From the NCBI RefSeq assembly GCF_000018405.1, contig NC_009943.1, positions 385,255-449,254 of the forward strand: a stretch of 64,000 bases of DNA, read 5' to 3'. Both the position numbers and the translations under genes were made by a program. This document shows, one piece after another, positions 1 through 10,986 of this stretch (positions within the stretch are counted from its first letter, which is position 1; each line of letters opens with the position of its first letter). The stretch is from Desulfosudis oleivorans Hxd3. Lineage in GTDB: Bacteria > Desulfobacterota > Desulfobacteria > Desulfobacterales > Desulfosudaceae. A model generated the notes under the pieces. The model was not told where the DNA came from. It worked only from the letters and a program-made list of their open reading frames with translations, and made no database searches.

Positions 1-80
1 AAGGGTTTGTTTTCTTGTTGTTCCAAAGTATTATTGTCCAAAAACGTTTTAATCATAGCAGGACAGTCTCCCGGTTGTTT

Positions 81-122
81 ATCCCAATCGAAATCGCTAT
101 CGGTATCGGTATCGGAATCGAA
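81..122 (+). repeat. ATCGNN hexamer array (family A), plus orientation, single
   Basis: Seven consecutive hexamers (ATCCCA, ATCGAA, ATCGCT, ATCGGT, ATCGGT, ATCGGA, ATCGAA) are in register. The left flank 34-80 is shared, inverted, with the right flank of the array at 25047-25076. The right edge GAATTGTCTTTA is shared with the array at 12100. No inverted partner array is seen within about 2 kb. Confidence 0.85.
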
Positions 123-174
123 TTGTCTTTAGGCAGTGCTCTTAAAGGGCATCTCTCTTATCCTGCTTATCCGT

Positions 175-367
175 GTACTTTTCTTGGCGGCAAGAAAAGT
201 ACCAAAAGAACCGCGCCCCGCAGCTTGGCCTTCGGCGTCCCTCGCGCAAACGCTTTTTTCGGCGCGGGCAGGAACTCGCCCGCTTCGCGGTGCTCAAACA
301 GCCTGCCCGCTTTTCCCCGAAAAAAGCGTTTGCGCTCGGCTGCGCTGCAATGGGCGGGGCCTGCCAT
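175..367 (+). repeat. Hairpin-led dispersed repeat (family C), long copy
   Basis: The repeat opens with a hairpin at 175-202, whose arms GTACTTTTCTTG and CAAGAAAAGTAC enclose a short loop. GC-rich inverted segments follow: CGCTTTTTTCGGCGCGGGCAGG near 250-275 is answered by CCTGCCCGC...AAAAAAGCG near 300-330. Near-identical copies lie at 53945-54132 (opposite orientation) and, internally deleted, at 2795-2870. Hairpins of this type are widespread in proteobacteria and often mis-called as short genes. Confidence 0.8.
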
Positions 368-728
368 TAATGCCCCAACGTGGTGTATAAAAAAATTTGT
401 TTCTCCAGAGGCAACATGGTTTTCAGTCTTATTTTCAGAATTTGCAAATTCAGATGGTTGTAAAGTCTAAAAGTCCTTTTGGAAGCTATTTTGGACACCA
501 ATGATTCCAAAGTAAACTGAATCACTGGTGAATACTATTCAATTTCAACCCATAAACCAAACGTTCAGGAGCCCGCCGCCTGTCAATTCCACTTGAAAAC
601 AAACCTCTTTATAACTACAATAACATAAATTTTGTCGCAACCGTTTCAGCGCGTTGCGGACTGTCCGGCACGCCCCCCATCCGGACGGCATGTGCCATGC
701 TTTAAACCCCCATGAAAAGGAGTCCGTC

Positions 729-2462
729 ATGAGCATCCAACCCTGGCCCACCACCAACTGGCCCAAAGGCGTTTCACGGGAGATCGCGGACTTTGAACAT
801 CCTCTGTTTTCCTTTCTTGATGATGCGGCCCGTGACTATCCCGACAATGTGTATACCATTTTTAACGGCGGCACCCGCACCTTTGCCCAGGTAAAGCAGG
901 CCGCCGACCGGGTGGCCAATTTTCTGGCCGCCAGCGGCATCAAAAAAGGGGACCGGGTGGCCATTTTCCTGCCCAACCTGCCGCATTACCCGGAGATCTA
1001 CTTCGGCATTCTCAAGGCCGGGGCCGTGTGCGTGACCTGCAACCCTCTCTATACACCGTCGGAACTCAATTACCAGCTCAAGGACTCGGGATCAAAGGTG
1101 GTCTTCTGCATGGACCATCCCCAGTTCTACCCCACCACGGTGCAGGCGATTCAGGAGACCGGTGTTGAAACCGTGGTCATCTGTAACGTCAAGGCCTTTC
1201 TGCCGCCGGTCAAGCGGATTCTGGGCGCCCTGCTCAACAAGATTCCAAAGGCCGAAAGCCACGAGCCCGGCCACGTGATGTACGACGAGATCATGGCGTC
1301 CTATCCGGCCCAGGCCCCGGATGTTGAAATCAATCCCTCTGAGGACCTGGCCCTGATCATCTACACCGGCGGCACCACCGGCGTGCCCAAGGGCGCGGCC
1401 CTGACCCATGCCAACTTCGTGTTTGATGTCAAGGCCATGGACGAGTGGGTCTATCTCTCCCAGGAGCCCGGGGCCCCGCCGGAAAAGATTCGCAAAGGCG
1501 GGTTTCACTGCTACATCGGGGTCCTGCCCTGGTACCACAGCTTCGGCATGACCATGTGCATGCTCACCTCCTGCGCCAGCGGCAGCCGGCTGATCTGCGT
1601 GCCCGATCCCCGGGCCGGCAACCCGCCCTTTACTGAGGTGCTCAAGCTGGTTCAGACCTACCGGCCTACCATTCTCGTGGGCGTGCCCACCATCTTTTCG
1701 GCTTTTGAAAATCATCCCCTTCTGGACAAATACGACCTGAGTTCCCTGATTTGCTGCGCCTCCGGCGGGGCCCCGCTTCCCGTGGAACTGGCCAAAAACT
1801 TCGAGGCCAAGACCGGCTCCATCATCTTTGAAGGCTACGGGCTGAGCGAAACTTCGCCGGTGATCACCGGCAATCCCAGCGACAAGGACCTTCGCCTGTT
1901 CGGGTCCGTGGGTTTTCCCGTTTCCAACACCGACATCAAGATCGTGGACTCTGAAACCGGCATAACCGTATTGCCCCAGGGTGAGGACGGGGAGATCGCC
2001 GTAAACGGTCCCCAGGTGATGAAGGGCTACTGGCAGAAGCCGGACGCGGACAAAGAGGTATTCCGTGAAATTGATGGAAAGCGTTATTTTCTCACCGGCG
2101 ACATCGGCCATATCGATGAGAACGGGTACATTCTCATCACGGATCGCAAAAAGGACCTGATCCTGGTGGGCGGGTTCAACTGCTATCCCCGGGAGGTGGA
2201 GGAGGTGCTGTTCCAGCATCCCAAGGTGGCCCAGGCCGCTGTTGTCGGCGTGCCCGATCCCAGAAGCGGGGAAGCGGTCAAGGCCTATGTGCAGCTTCGG
2301 GAAGGCATGACCGCCACCGAGCAGGAGATTCTCGACTTCTGCAAGGAGAAGCTGGCCGGCTACAAGCGGCCCCGCGCCATTGAATTCCGGGACGCCCTGC
2401 CCACGTCCCCGGTGGGCAAGGTCCTGCGCCGGGTGCTGAAGGAGGAGGCAAAGCAAAAATAA
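729..2462 (+). CDS. fadD: Long-chain fatty acid--CoA ligase (AMP-forming)
   Basis: Activates a fatty acid with ATP and CoA to acyl-CoA via an acyl-adenylate; this is the entry step to beta-oxidation in the cytoplasm. The 577-residue protein has the AMP-binding loop YTGGTTGVPKG at about residues 212-222. PWYHSFGM follows near 270, GYGLSETSP near 370, and the C-terminal subdomain ends GYKRPR...SPVGKVLRR with the catalytic-type Lys. Length is usual for the family. The frame is open from 654, but the ATG at 729 follows AAAAGGAG at the right distance and begins a typical N-terminus. It stands alone between repeat-rich gaps, with no acyl-CoA dehydrogenase beside it. Chain-length preference cannot be read from sequence, so fadD is a family-level name. 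Confidence 0.9.
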   Translation: MSIQPWPTTNWPKGVSREIADFEHPLFSFLDDAARDYPDNVYTIFNGGTRTFAQVKQAADRVANFLAASGIKKGDRVAIFLPNLPHYPEIYFGILKAGAVCVTCNPLYTPSELNYQLKDSGSKVVFCMDHPQFYPTTVQAIQETGVETVVICNVKAFLPPVKRILGALLNKIPKAESHEPGHVMYDEIMASYPAQAPDVEINPSEDLALIIYTGGTTGVPKGAALTHANFVFDVKAMDEWVYLSQEPGAPPEKIRKGGFHCYIGVLPWYHSFGMTMCMLTSCASGSRLICVPDPRAGNPPFTEVLKLVQTYRPTILVGVPTIFSAFENHPLLDKYDLSSLICCASGGAPLPVELAKNFEAKTGSIIFEGYGLSETSPVITGNPSDKDLRLFGSVGFPVSNTDIKIVDSETGITVLPQGEDGEIAVNGPQVMKGYWQKPDADKEVFREIDGKRYFLTGDIGHIDENGYILITDRKKDLILVGGFNCYPREVEEVLFQHPKVAQAAVVGVPDPRSGEAVKAYVQLREGMTATEQEILDFCKEKLAGYKRPRAIEFRDALPTSPVGKVLRRVLKEEAKQK

Positions 2463-2527
2463 GGGATCAAGGGATCAAGTGGGATTGGCGTTCCTGAACC
2501 GGCAGGGCACGATCCCTTATCCCTGTC

Positions 2528-2557
2528 ATCGAAATCGGTATCGGTATCGAAATCGAA
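2528..2557 (+). repeat. ATCGNN hexamer array (family A), plus orientation
   Basis: Five in-register hexamers: ATCGAA, ATCGGT, ATCGGT, ATCGAA, ATCGAA. It forms an inverted pair with 2973-3008. Confidence 0.85.
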
Positions 2558-2794
2558 TCCACGGGTGGCACGAGCCAGAGCGGCAGCCTTGCCCGTGCTT
2601 TGTTTCCGGGCAAACCCGGGAGCGCCGCACCCCGGTGCGGCAACTCAAACGGCAGGCCACGCTTCAACAAACTTTCATGACGTTTTCCTGTTTGTAGTGA
2701 CGCCGTCAGGCGTTTGAAACCGTTCTGCCGAATGCCCTTACGGGCACACTACAAACCCTGGTGTTTTCCCCCGGCCCGTCTCCACAATGATGCC

Positions 2795-2870
2795 CCCCGC
2801 CCGTTGCGGCGCAGCCGAGCCGCAGGGCGCGGTTCTTTTGGTACTTTTCTTGCCGTCAAGAAAAGTACAC
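2795..2870 (-). repeat. Family C hairpin repeat, internally deleted copy
   Basis: Shares the outer ends of the copies at 175-367 and 53945-54132: GCCCGTTGCGGCGCAGCCGAG at one end and the hairpin GTACTTTTCTTG...CAAGAAAAGTAC at 2841-2868 at the other. About 110 bp of the middle is missing. The orientation is that of the 53.9 kb copy. Confidence 0.75.
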
Positions 2871-2972
2871 GGAAAAAAGGAGAAGAAAAATAGGTTTTAA
2901 TGGTAAAGATGGCTTCGCCTGCGGCGCAATGATGAATGAAAGTTGAGCCGTCGGGACGCGATCAGCCGGTGA

Positions 2973-3008
2973 TTCGATCCCGATCCCGATAGCGATAGCG
3001 ATCCCGAT
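2973..3008 (-). repeat. ATCGNN hexamer array (family A), minus orientation
   Basis: Six hexamers, read on this strand as TTCGAT, CCCGAT, CCCGAT, AGCGAT, AGCGAT, CCCGAT, so ATCGNN units run on the minus strand. It is the partner of 2528-2557. Confidence 0.85.
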
Positions 3009-3115
3009 CTGGAGAGGGGGAGGCCTTGTAGCTGGATGCCGGGCAGGGTAGGGGCGGCCGGCGGCCGCCCGACTGATGGGCAACCGCAGGTTGCCCCTAC
3101 ATAATCACCGCTGTT

Positions 3116-3526
3116 TTATTCCGATACCGGTTTTCCCTGCTTCAACCCCTGGTTGAGCTGTTCAAACAGTTTTCGCTTGCGTTCCTCTTCTTTGGCCTTG
3201 ATCTCTTCTATCTTTTTGTCCCGCTCCTGCTGGGTTTTTTTAAACTTTTCGATCTCCTCTTCCATGCCGCTGGTGGGAAGATCTCTGGAAATCTCCTCAA
3301 TCGCTGTATGGTCCAGCACAAAGAGCCGGGCTCCGTAGGCCCCCTCCACCGCCTCCACGATCCCCTTTTTTTCCAGCTTGCGGCAGACCAGGAGCACCTC
3401 CTCGGAAGATGTGCCAAGCAGGCCCTCTACATCCTCTGCCGTCGGCGGTTTGTTGTTCAGGTAGGTCAGAACGCGGATTGCCGCCACCACCAGGTGCGCT
3501 TTTTTATATAACGAAAGAGCTTCCAT
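3116..3526 (-). CDS. Small winged-helix / coiled-coil protein, function unknown
   Basis: A 136-residue protein in two parts. Residues 1-75 look like a winged-helix DNA-binding fold of the MarR/Rrf2 kind: helical YKKAHLVVAAIRVLTYL, then a recognition-like segment SSEEVLLVCRKLEKKGIVEAV and a beta-wing. Residues 85-125 are very rich in Glu, Lys and Arg with heptad spacing, predicting a long coiled coil. AGGAGG four bases before the ATG supports the start. It is divergent from eno across 203 bp. I do not recognise a named family, so DNA binding is inferred from the fold pattern only. Confidence 0.75.
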   Translation of the reverse strand: MEALSLYKKAHLVVAAIRVLTYLNNKPPTAEDVEGLLGTSSEEVLLVCRKLEKKGIVEAVEGAYGARLFVLDHTAIEEISRDLPTSGMEEEIEKFKKTQQERDKKIEEIKAKEEERKRKLFEQLNQGLKQGKPVSE

Positions 3527-3585
3527 CGGGCCTCCTGTCTGTTGCCGGCATTTGGGCCGGGCCTGTTCAAACCCGGCTTCATTCA

Positions 3586-3615
3586 GGGCGTGAACTGCTC
3601 TTCACGCCCTTTTTT
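3586..3615 (+). terminator. Intrinsic terminator-like hairpin upstream of eno
   Basis: GGGCGTGAA and TTCACGCCC form a nine-pair stem around a six-base loop, followed by six T on the plus strand. No plus-strand gene ends just upstream, so it may insulate the eno promoter from read-through. Confidence 0.6.
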
Positions 3616-3641
3616 CAGGCAATTATAAGCCGCTTCCGGCC

Positions 3642-3670
3642 TTGACACAAGCGCCTTTTGATAGTAGCAT
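3642..3670 (+). promoter_or_regulatory. Probable sigma-70 promoter of eno
   Basis: TTGACA at 3642-3647 is a perfect -35 hexamer. After a 17-bp spacer, TAGCAT at 3665-3670 matches four of six -10 positions. The start of eno lies about 55 bp downstream. Confidence 0.55.
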
Positions 3671-3678
3671 CGGCTTGA

Positions 3679-5010
<1,332 letters not shown>

Positions 5011-5022
5011 CGTGCGCTGCGC

Positions 5023-5868
5023 ATGACACCCAGATTCAAACCGGCGTTTATGTTGTTGATCCTGGTGGGGACCTGCCTGTGGGGCGTGTTGCCGGCGGCC
5101 GGGTATGTGCCGCCCGGAGAACTGATACTCGATCGCATGACAAGCACCCTGGGCCGAACGGGAAAATTTTCCGTTGTTCACACCACGGCTGTGGCCGATA
5201 CGGCCTGCCCGCCCCTTCATGAGGCGACTGCCACGGAAACCGCCTGGTATGACCCGCCCGACCGGTTTCGGTTTGAGTCTGTTTTCAAAAAAGTAAAGCG
5301 GATCTATGTGGCCACGCCTGAGGCGGCGCTGACCATTGTGGACGGCCACGTGGTGTCCACCGCCCAAAGCCCCCTGATGCGATACCGGGAACCCCTGCTG
5401 TGCCGGGACCGCAAGCTTCTGGCGGCTCGTCTGGTGGGCATGGGCATCGACACAACGGTTTCTTCCCTGGGCCGGCTGGACGGCACCGTGGCCTACGTGG
5501 TGGGGGCAAGGTTTCCCGACGCCTCGGCATCCCAGCTCTGGGTGGCCAAGGAGACCTTTCTGCCCTTTCGCCTTATAATCAATGATTCCCGAGAAAGAAC
5601 CCAGGTGGAGGCCCGCTATTCCCAGTGGCACAAGGAGGGGGCCTTTTGGTTTCCCATGCACATAGAGATATACCGGAACCACCGCCTGATACAGACCATC
5701 TGCAGCCACACGGTGACAAAAAAAAGCGTTTTTGAAAGCGGCCTTTTTGACATCACCGCGCTGCAGCGACGGTATCCGCCGGCGGACGCGGCCGAAGGCC
5801 GGCCGCCGGACAGCAGCACCGACGAGATTCAGCAGGCCATCGACAATTTCAATAAACTGTATGAATAA
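5023..5868 (+). CDS. Secreted protein of unknown function, possibly LolA/LolB-like fold
   Basis: A 281-residue protein with an N-terminal signal peptide: basic MTPRFK, hydrophobic core to about residue 22, cleavage likely near PAAG. The body alternates short strands (AWYDPPDRFRFES, AYVVGARFPD, PFRLIINDS, VEARYSQW). The DPPDRFRFES pattern recalls the PNRFRWSYE strand of LolA-type lipid-carrier folds such as the lolA product in this window at 55 kb. The tail is helical and charged. It sits 12 bp after eno and 15 bp before pyrG and is probably co-transcribed, though its job cannot be related to either. No strong ribosome site is visible. Function is not assigned and the fold is inference. Confidence 0.8.
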   Translation: MTPRFKPAFMLLILVGTCLWGVLPAAGYVPPGELILDRMTSTLGRTGKFSVVHTTAVADTACPPLHEATATETAWYDPPDRFRFESVFKKVKRIYVATPEAALTIVDGHVVSTAQSPLMRYREPLLCRDRKLLAARLVGMGIDTTVSSLGRLDGTVAYVVGARFPDASASQLWVAKETFLPFRLIINDSRERTQVEARYSQWHKEGAFWFPMHIEIYRNHRLIQTICSHTVTKKSVFESGLFDITALQRRYPPADAAEGRPPDSSTDEIQQAIDNFNKLYE

Positions 5869-7545
<1,677 letters not shown>

Positions 7546-7579
7546 TGGTTCCTAAATGTTTCCTCTGAAAAAGAGTGCC

Positions 7580-8269
7580 ATGACAAAACTTCACGACAGG
7601 GAAAAGTCCCAGTTTAAAAAGCTGTTCCGCAACGAAGGTGTGGACCGGTTCGAAGAGATGATGACCGTGCTGGAGGTGTTTCTTGAAACCGAGGGTCACA
7701 TCACCGCCAATGAACTGATCGACCGGCTCACGGAACACGGCTTTGATTTCGATCCCTCTTTTGTGCGGGACTCTCTGCGCCTGCTCACCCAGTTCGGGTT
7801 TGCCAAGAAGCTGCGGTTTGACGACGGCAAGATTCGATACGAGCACTGCCATCTCGGTGATCACCACGATCACATGCTCTGCCGAAAGTGCGGCAAGATC
7901 ATCGAATTCGTGGACGATGCCCTTGAAACCATTCAGGCCGAGGTGGCCGCGGCCCATGGATTTCACATGCTGGGCCACCGCATGGACATCTACGGCATCT
8001 GCGCGGACTGCCTGAAAAACCGCATTCGGGTGATTCCCCTGTCCCGGGCCAGGCAGGGCGAGCACCTGGTGATCGAGGAGTTTACCGGCGGCACCAACGC
8101 CCGCATGCGCCTGATGTCCATGGGCCTGAAAACGGGGGACCCGGTGGAGGTGATCACTTCCGACCCAAGGGGCCAGGTGGTGATCGCCTCGGGTAACAAG
8201 CGGTATGCCATCGGCCGGGGCCTTGCCGGCAAGGTGATGGCCCGGCACACGGACGACCCTGCCGCCTGA
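7580..8269 (+). CDS. Fur-family regulator fused to a C-terminal FeoA domain
   Basis: A 229-residue fusion. Residues 1 to about 145 are a Fur-type metalloregulator: a winged helix (ITANELIDRL...SFVRDSLRLLTQFGFAKKL), the metal site HHDHMLCRKCGKIIEF near residue 94, and a second CADC pair near 140. Residues about 150-225 are a FeoA/SH3-like domain (LVIEEFTGGTNARMRLMSMGLKTGDPVEV). Fur proteins repress iron uptake genes; FeoA helps FeoB. The next two genes are a separate feoA and feoB, so iron control is the obvious reading. An earlier ATG at 7556 is in frame, but 7580 has AAAAAGAG before it. It starts 34 bp after pyrG. Whether the fused FeoA domain senses, binds FeoB or only dimerises is unknown. 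Confidence 0.88.
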   Translation: MTKLHDREKSQFKKLFRNEGVDRFEEMMTVLEVFLETEGHITANELIDRLTEHGFDFDPSFVRDSLRLLTQFGFAKKLRFDDGKIRYEHCHLGDHHDHMLCRKCGKIIEFVDDALETIQAEVAAAHGFHMLGHRMDIYGICADCLKNRIRVIPLSRARQGEHLVIEEFTGGTNARMRLMSMGLKTGDPVEVITSDPRGQVVIASGNKRYAIGRGLAGKVMARHTDDPAA

Positions 8270-8438
8270 CACTGTTCGCCAGAGTACCCGCTCTCTTTCT
8301 CCGCCTTTACCGCCACGTCGTGCTTTTATCGGTTTTTCGACAGCTAGTGACAGCTATTGTACTTGTTCTTTCGGGTCGTTTCTGGTAGGCTTTTCCGTTG
8401 ACGTTTTTTGTTTATCCTGTTTTAAAAGGGGTTTACGC

Positions 8439-8675
8439 GTGTTGTTGAGTCAATTGAAAGAAGGGGAGTCGGCCCGGGTGGTTCGCGTGGGAGGCCAGGG
8501 GCCTTTTCGCCGCCGCATCATGGAGATGGGCATCGTGCAGGGTACGGACCTGCACGTGGAAAAATACGCGCCTCTCAAAGACCCCCTTGAAATTCTGGTC
8601 AAGGGTTACCATGTATCGCTTCGCGTGGAAGAGGCGGCCCTGATAACCGTGGAAAAAATACCGGACAACGGGTAG
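8439..8675 (+). CDS. feoA: FeoA family ferrous iron transport accessory protein
   Basis: A 78-residue SH3-like FeoA protein: ESARVVRVGG, then RRRIMEMGIVQGTDLHVEKYAPL, ending in VSLRVEEAALITV. It starts at GTG, with AAAAGGGG about eight bases upstream. The stop is six bases before feoB, so the two are translated from one message. The 169-bp gap before it contains a direct repeat GACAGCTA (8339-8346 and 8349-8356) and a TTGACG at 8398; I see no clear Fur box. Confidence 0.93.
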   Translation: MLLSQLKEGESARVVRVGGQGPFRRRIMEMGIVQGTDLHVEKYAPLKDPLEILVKGYHVSLRVEEAALITVEKIPDNG

Positions 8676-8681
8676 CCCGTG

Positions 8682-10856
8682 ATGGAAAAAAAGCGATTCA
8701 CCATAGCACTGGCCGGCAATCCCAACTCCGGCAAAACCACCATCTTCAACAGCCTTACCGGCACCCGCCAGAAGGTGGGCAACTGGTCCGGTGTCACCGT
8801 TGAAAAAAAAGAGGGCCTGATTTACCGGCGGGGTTACGAGATTCAGCTTGTGGATCTGCCCGGCACCTACAGCCTCACTCCCTTTTCCATTGAAGAGATC
8901 GTTGCCCGGGACTTCATCATCGACGAAGCGCCGGACGTGGTCATCACCATTATTGACGCCTCCAACCTGGAGCGCAGCCTCTATCTTGCCACCCAGGTGC
9001 GGGAGCTGGACTGCAAGGTTCTTTTTGCCTTAAACATGGCCGACCTGGCCCGGGCCAAGGGCATGACCATTGACGCGGACACGCTTTCCCGGCTTCTGGA
9101 CGTGACCGTGGCCTTTACCGTGGGTAATAAAAATGACGGAGTGGAGACCCTTCTGGACCTGGCCATCGACCTGGCCGAGTCGGGAAAGATCACCGTGCCG
9201 GAGCGGCGGGTGAAATACAACCGGGACGCGGAAGCGGCCATCTCCCGAATTCGGGAAAAAATCGAACAGGCCGGCCCACCCATCTACAACAGCCGCTGGA
9301 TGGCCATCAAGCTGCTGGAAAACGACCAGATCGTTCGGCAGCGGCTGGTCAATGCTTACGAAGAGCGAAGCCGGTCGATCCTGGACACGGTAGACGCCTG
9401 CCGCAGCCACCTGACCGATATCTTTGACGACGACCCGGAAATTGTGATGACCGACGAGCGGTACGGGTTTATCGCCGGCCTGATCAAAGAGGTGGTCCAT
9501 GTCAGCCCCAGGGCCCGGGCCGATATTTCCCGGAACATTGACCTGGTACTGACCAACCGGTACCTGGGATTTCCGATATTTATCTTTTTTATATGGCTGA
9601 TGTTTCAGGCCACCTTTTCCCTGGGGGCCTACCCCATGACCTGGATCGAAAGCGGGTTTGCCCTGCTGGCCGCCGGCGTGGACGGCCTGCTGGCCGATGG
9701 CCTGGTAAAGGACCTGATTATCGACGGCGCGCTGGCCGGCGTGGGCAGCGTGGCCGTTTTCCTGCCCAACATCCTGATTCTGTTTTTCTGCATCGCCTTG
9801 TTTGAAGACACCGGGTACATGGCCCGGGCCGCCTTTCTTATGGACCGGATCATGCACCTGATCGGCCTTCACGGAAAATCGTTTATTCCCATGCTCATGG
9901 GGTTCGGGTGCAGCGTGCCGGCCATCATGGCCACCCGTACCCTGGACAACCGCAAGGACCGAATCCTGACCATTCTGATCACGCCCTTCATGTCCTGCTC
10001 GGCCCGGCTGCCGGTCTATATTGTCCTGGCCGGCACCTTTTTCCCGAAAAACGCGGGCACCGTTATTTTCATGATCTACCTGCTGGGCATTGTGGTGGCC
10101 ATGCTCACGGGCAGGCTTTTCCGCTCCACCCTGCTTAAAGGGGCCGATGCCCCCTTTGTCATGGAGCTGCCGCCCTACCGCATGCCCATGGCAAAAAGCC
10201 TGGTGATTCACATGTGGGACCGGGCCAGGATGTTTATCAGGAAGATGGGGACCTACATTTTTGTCGGCGCCATCGTGGTGTGGGCCTTGTCGGCCTTTCC
10301 CCGGAACGTCGCCTATTCGGTGGATTATGAGTCACAGCTTCAGAAAGTTGAAGCGGCCTACACCCAACGGATCGCTGCCACGGAGAATGCACAGGCCCTG
10401 ACCGCCATTGGCGCGGAAAAAGAAAACGCCATTACCGCGATCAGGAACGCCAGAAGCCGGGAGCGCAGCGAGCAGGTTTACATGGGCCGCATCGGCCGGT
10501 TTGTGGCACCGGTGTTCGAGCCCATCGGTATCGACTGGCGGGGCAGCGTGGCCCTGCTGACCGGGTTTGTGGCCAAGGAGATCGTTGTCAGCACCATGGG
10601 GGTGCTTTATGCCGTTGCCGACCAGGACGGCCGTGCCCTGGGCAAGGCCCTGCGGGCCTCGGGCATGACCCCGCTTTCGGCCCTGTCGCTCATGGTGTTT
10701 GTGCTGCTGTATATCCCCTGTATTGCAACAGTTACCAGCATTTCCCGGGAGGCATCGTGGCGCTGGTCAATGTTCACCGTGGCCTATACCACGCTGGTGG
10801 CCTGGTGCGCTTCCTTTGTGGTGTTCAACGCCGGGAAAATCATCGGCATCGGTTGA
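8682..10856 (+). CDS. feoB: Ferrous iron transporter FeoB
   Basis: Inner-membrane Fe(II) importer with a cytoplasmic GTPase. The 724-residue protein has G1 GNPNSGKTT at residues 11-19, G3 DLPGTY near 58 and NMAD (G4-like) near 118. A helical spacer follows, then the membrane region with two Gate domains: first around GFGCSVPAIMATRTL, second around GFVAKEIVVSTMGVLY. An unusually charged helical insert, VDYESQLQKVEAAY to about RSERSEQ, lies between the two halves. The GTG at 8679 is in frame but the ATG at 8682 fits the family. Partner of feoA and probably under the Fur-FeoA fusion upstream. It matches the need of an anaerobe for soluble ferrous iron. Confidence 0.97.
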   Translation: MEKKRFTIALAGNPNSGKTTIFNSLTGTRQKVGNWSGVTVEKKEGLIYRRGYEIQLVDLPGTYSLTPFSIEEIVARDFIIDEAPDVVITIIDASNLERSLYLATQVRELDCKVLFALNMADLARAKGMTIDADTLSRLLDVTVAFTVGNKNDGVETLLDLAIDLAESGKITVPERRVKYNRDAEAAISRIREKIEQAGPPIYNSRWMAIKLLENDQIVRQRLVNAYEERSRSILDTVDACRSHLTDIFDDDPEIVMTDERYGFIAGLIKEVVHVSPRARADISRNIDLVLTNRYLGFPIFIFFIWLMFQATFSLGAYPMTWIESGFALLAAGVDGLLADGLVKDLIIDGALAGVGSVAVFLPNILILFFCIALFEDTGYMARAAFLMDRIMHLIGLHGKSFIPMLMGFGCSVPAIMATRTLDNRKDRILTILITPFMSCSARLPVYIVLAGTFFPKNAGTVIFMIYLLGIVVAMLTGRLFRSTLLKGADAPFVMELPPYRMPMAKSLVIHMWDRARMFIRKMGTYIFVGAIVVWALSAFPRNVAYSVDYESQLQKVEAAYTQRIAATENAQALTAIGAEKENAITAIRNARSRERSEQVYMGRIGRFVAPVFEPIGIDWRGSVALLTGFVAKEIVVSTMGVLYAVADQDGRALGKALRASGMTPLSALSLMVFVLLYIPCIATVTSISREASWRWSMFTVAYTTLVAWCASFVVFNAGKIIGIG

Positions 10857-10986
10857 TTTTGGGGGTAAGTGGGGCTACACTGTAAAGGTTGACGCAAAAT
10901 CAATAAACGGTGCCGGAACGAATGAGCGGTGGAACCATCAGGCCGGTGACGGCCCGTAAATACTGAAAAAGAAAGACGCCTGCAGG

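Larger units (their letters stand above)
1..728. other. Intergenic region filled with repeats, no gene supported
   Basis: No open frame here looks like a gene. A 151-codon frame from 15 to 470 is made of the hexamer array and the hairpin repeat described separately, and its translation is low-complexity Ile-Glu/Ile-Gly followed by repeat-derived sequence. Positions 34-86 match, with about five differences and one gap, the reverse complement of 25072-25124, so this is the flank of a dispersed element. From 370 to 700 the sequence is AT-richer and I see no convincing terminator or promoter. The acyl-CoA ligase at 729 begins at the right edge. Confidence 0.6.
2463..3115. other. Intergenic region with three repeats, no gene
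   Basis: This 650-bp gap holds a plus-oriented hexamer array (2528-2557), a truncated family C hairpin repeat (2795-2870) and a minus-oriented hexamer array (2973-3008). The two arrays are inverted relative to each other about 415 bp apart, similar to the spacing around the S23 gene at 37.9 kb, but no S23-like frame lies between them. A short inverted repeat occurs near 2690-2755 (TTTGTAGTG and CACTACAAA). Frames over the region translate the arrays and are not genes. Confidence 0.6.

Noticed and set aside
81-122. CRISPR-like or tandem-repeat locus
   Set aside because: Units are six bases with no spacers and no cas genes; it is a short periodic array, not CRISPR.
15-470. 151-codon plus-strand frame near the window start
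   Set aside because: It is built from a hexamer array (Ile-Glu/Ile-Gly run) and the family C hairpin repeat; no ribosome site and the same sequence recurs in noncoding gaps.
1092-2456. 454-codon minus-strand frame
   Set aside because: Antisense shadow of the acyl-CoA ligase, produced by high third-position GC; composition is Gly/His-rich and unlike a protein family.
2528-3008. Degraded S23 gene between the inverted arrays at 2.5-3.0 kb
   Set aside because: None of the six frames between the arrays shows the S23 hallmarks (IAEG, YFEIA); the space holds a family C repeat remnant instead.
10857-10986. Possible c-di-GMP (GEMM) riboswitch suggested by TTGACGCAAAA before the phosphatase gene
   Set aside because: Only GACGCAAA resembles the consensus; the paired stems of the aptamer cannot be drawn.
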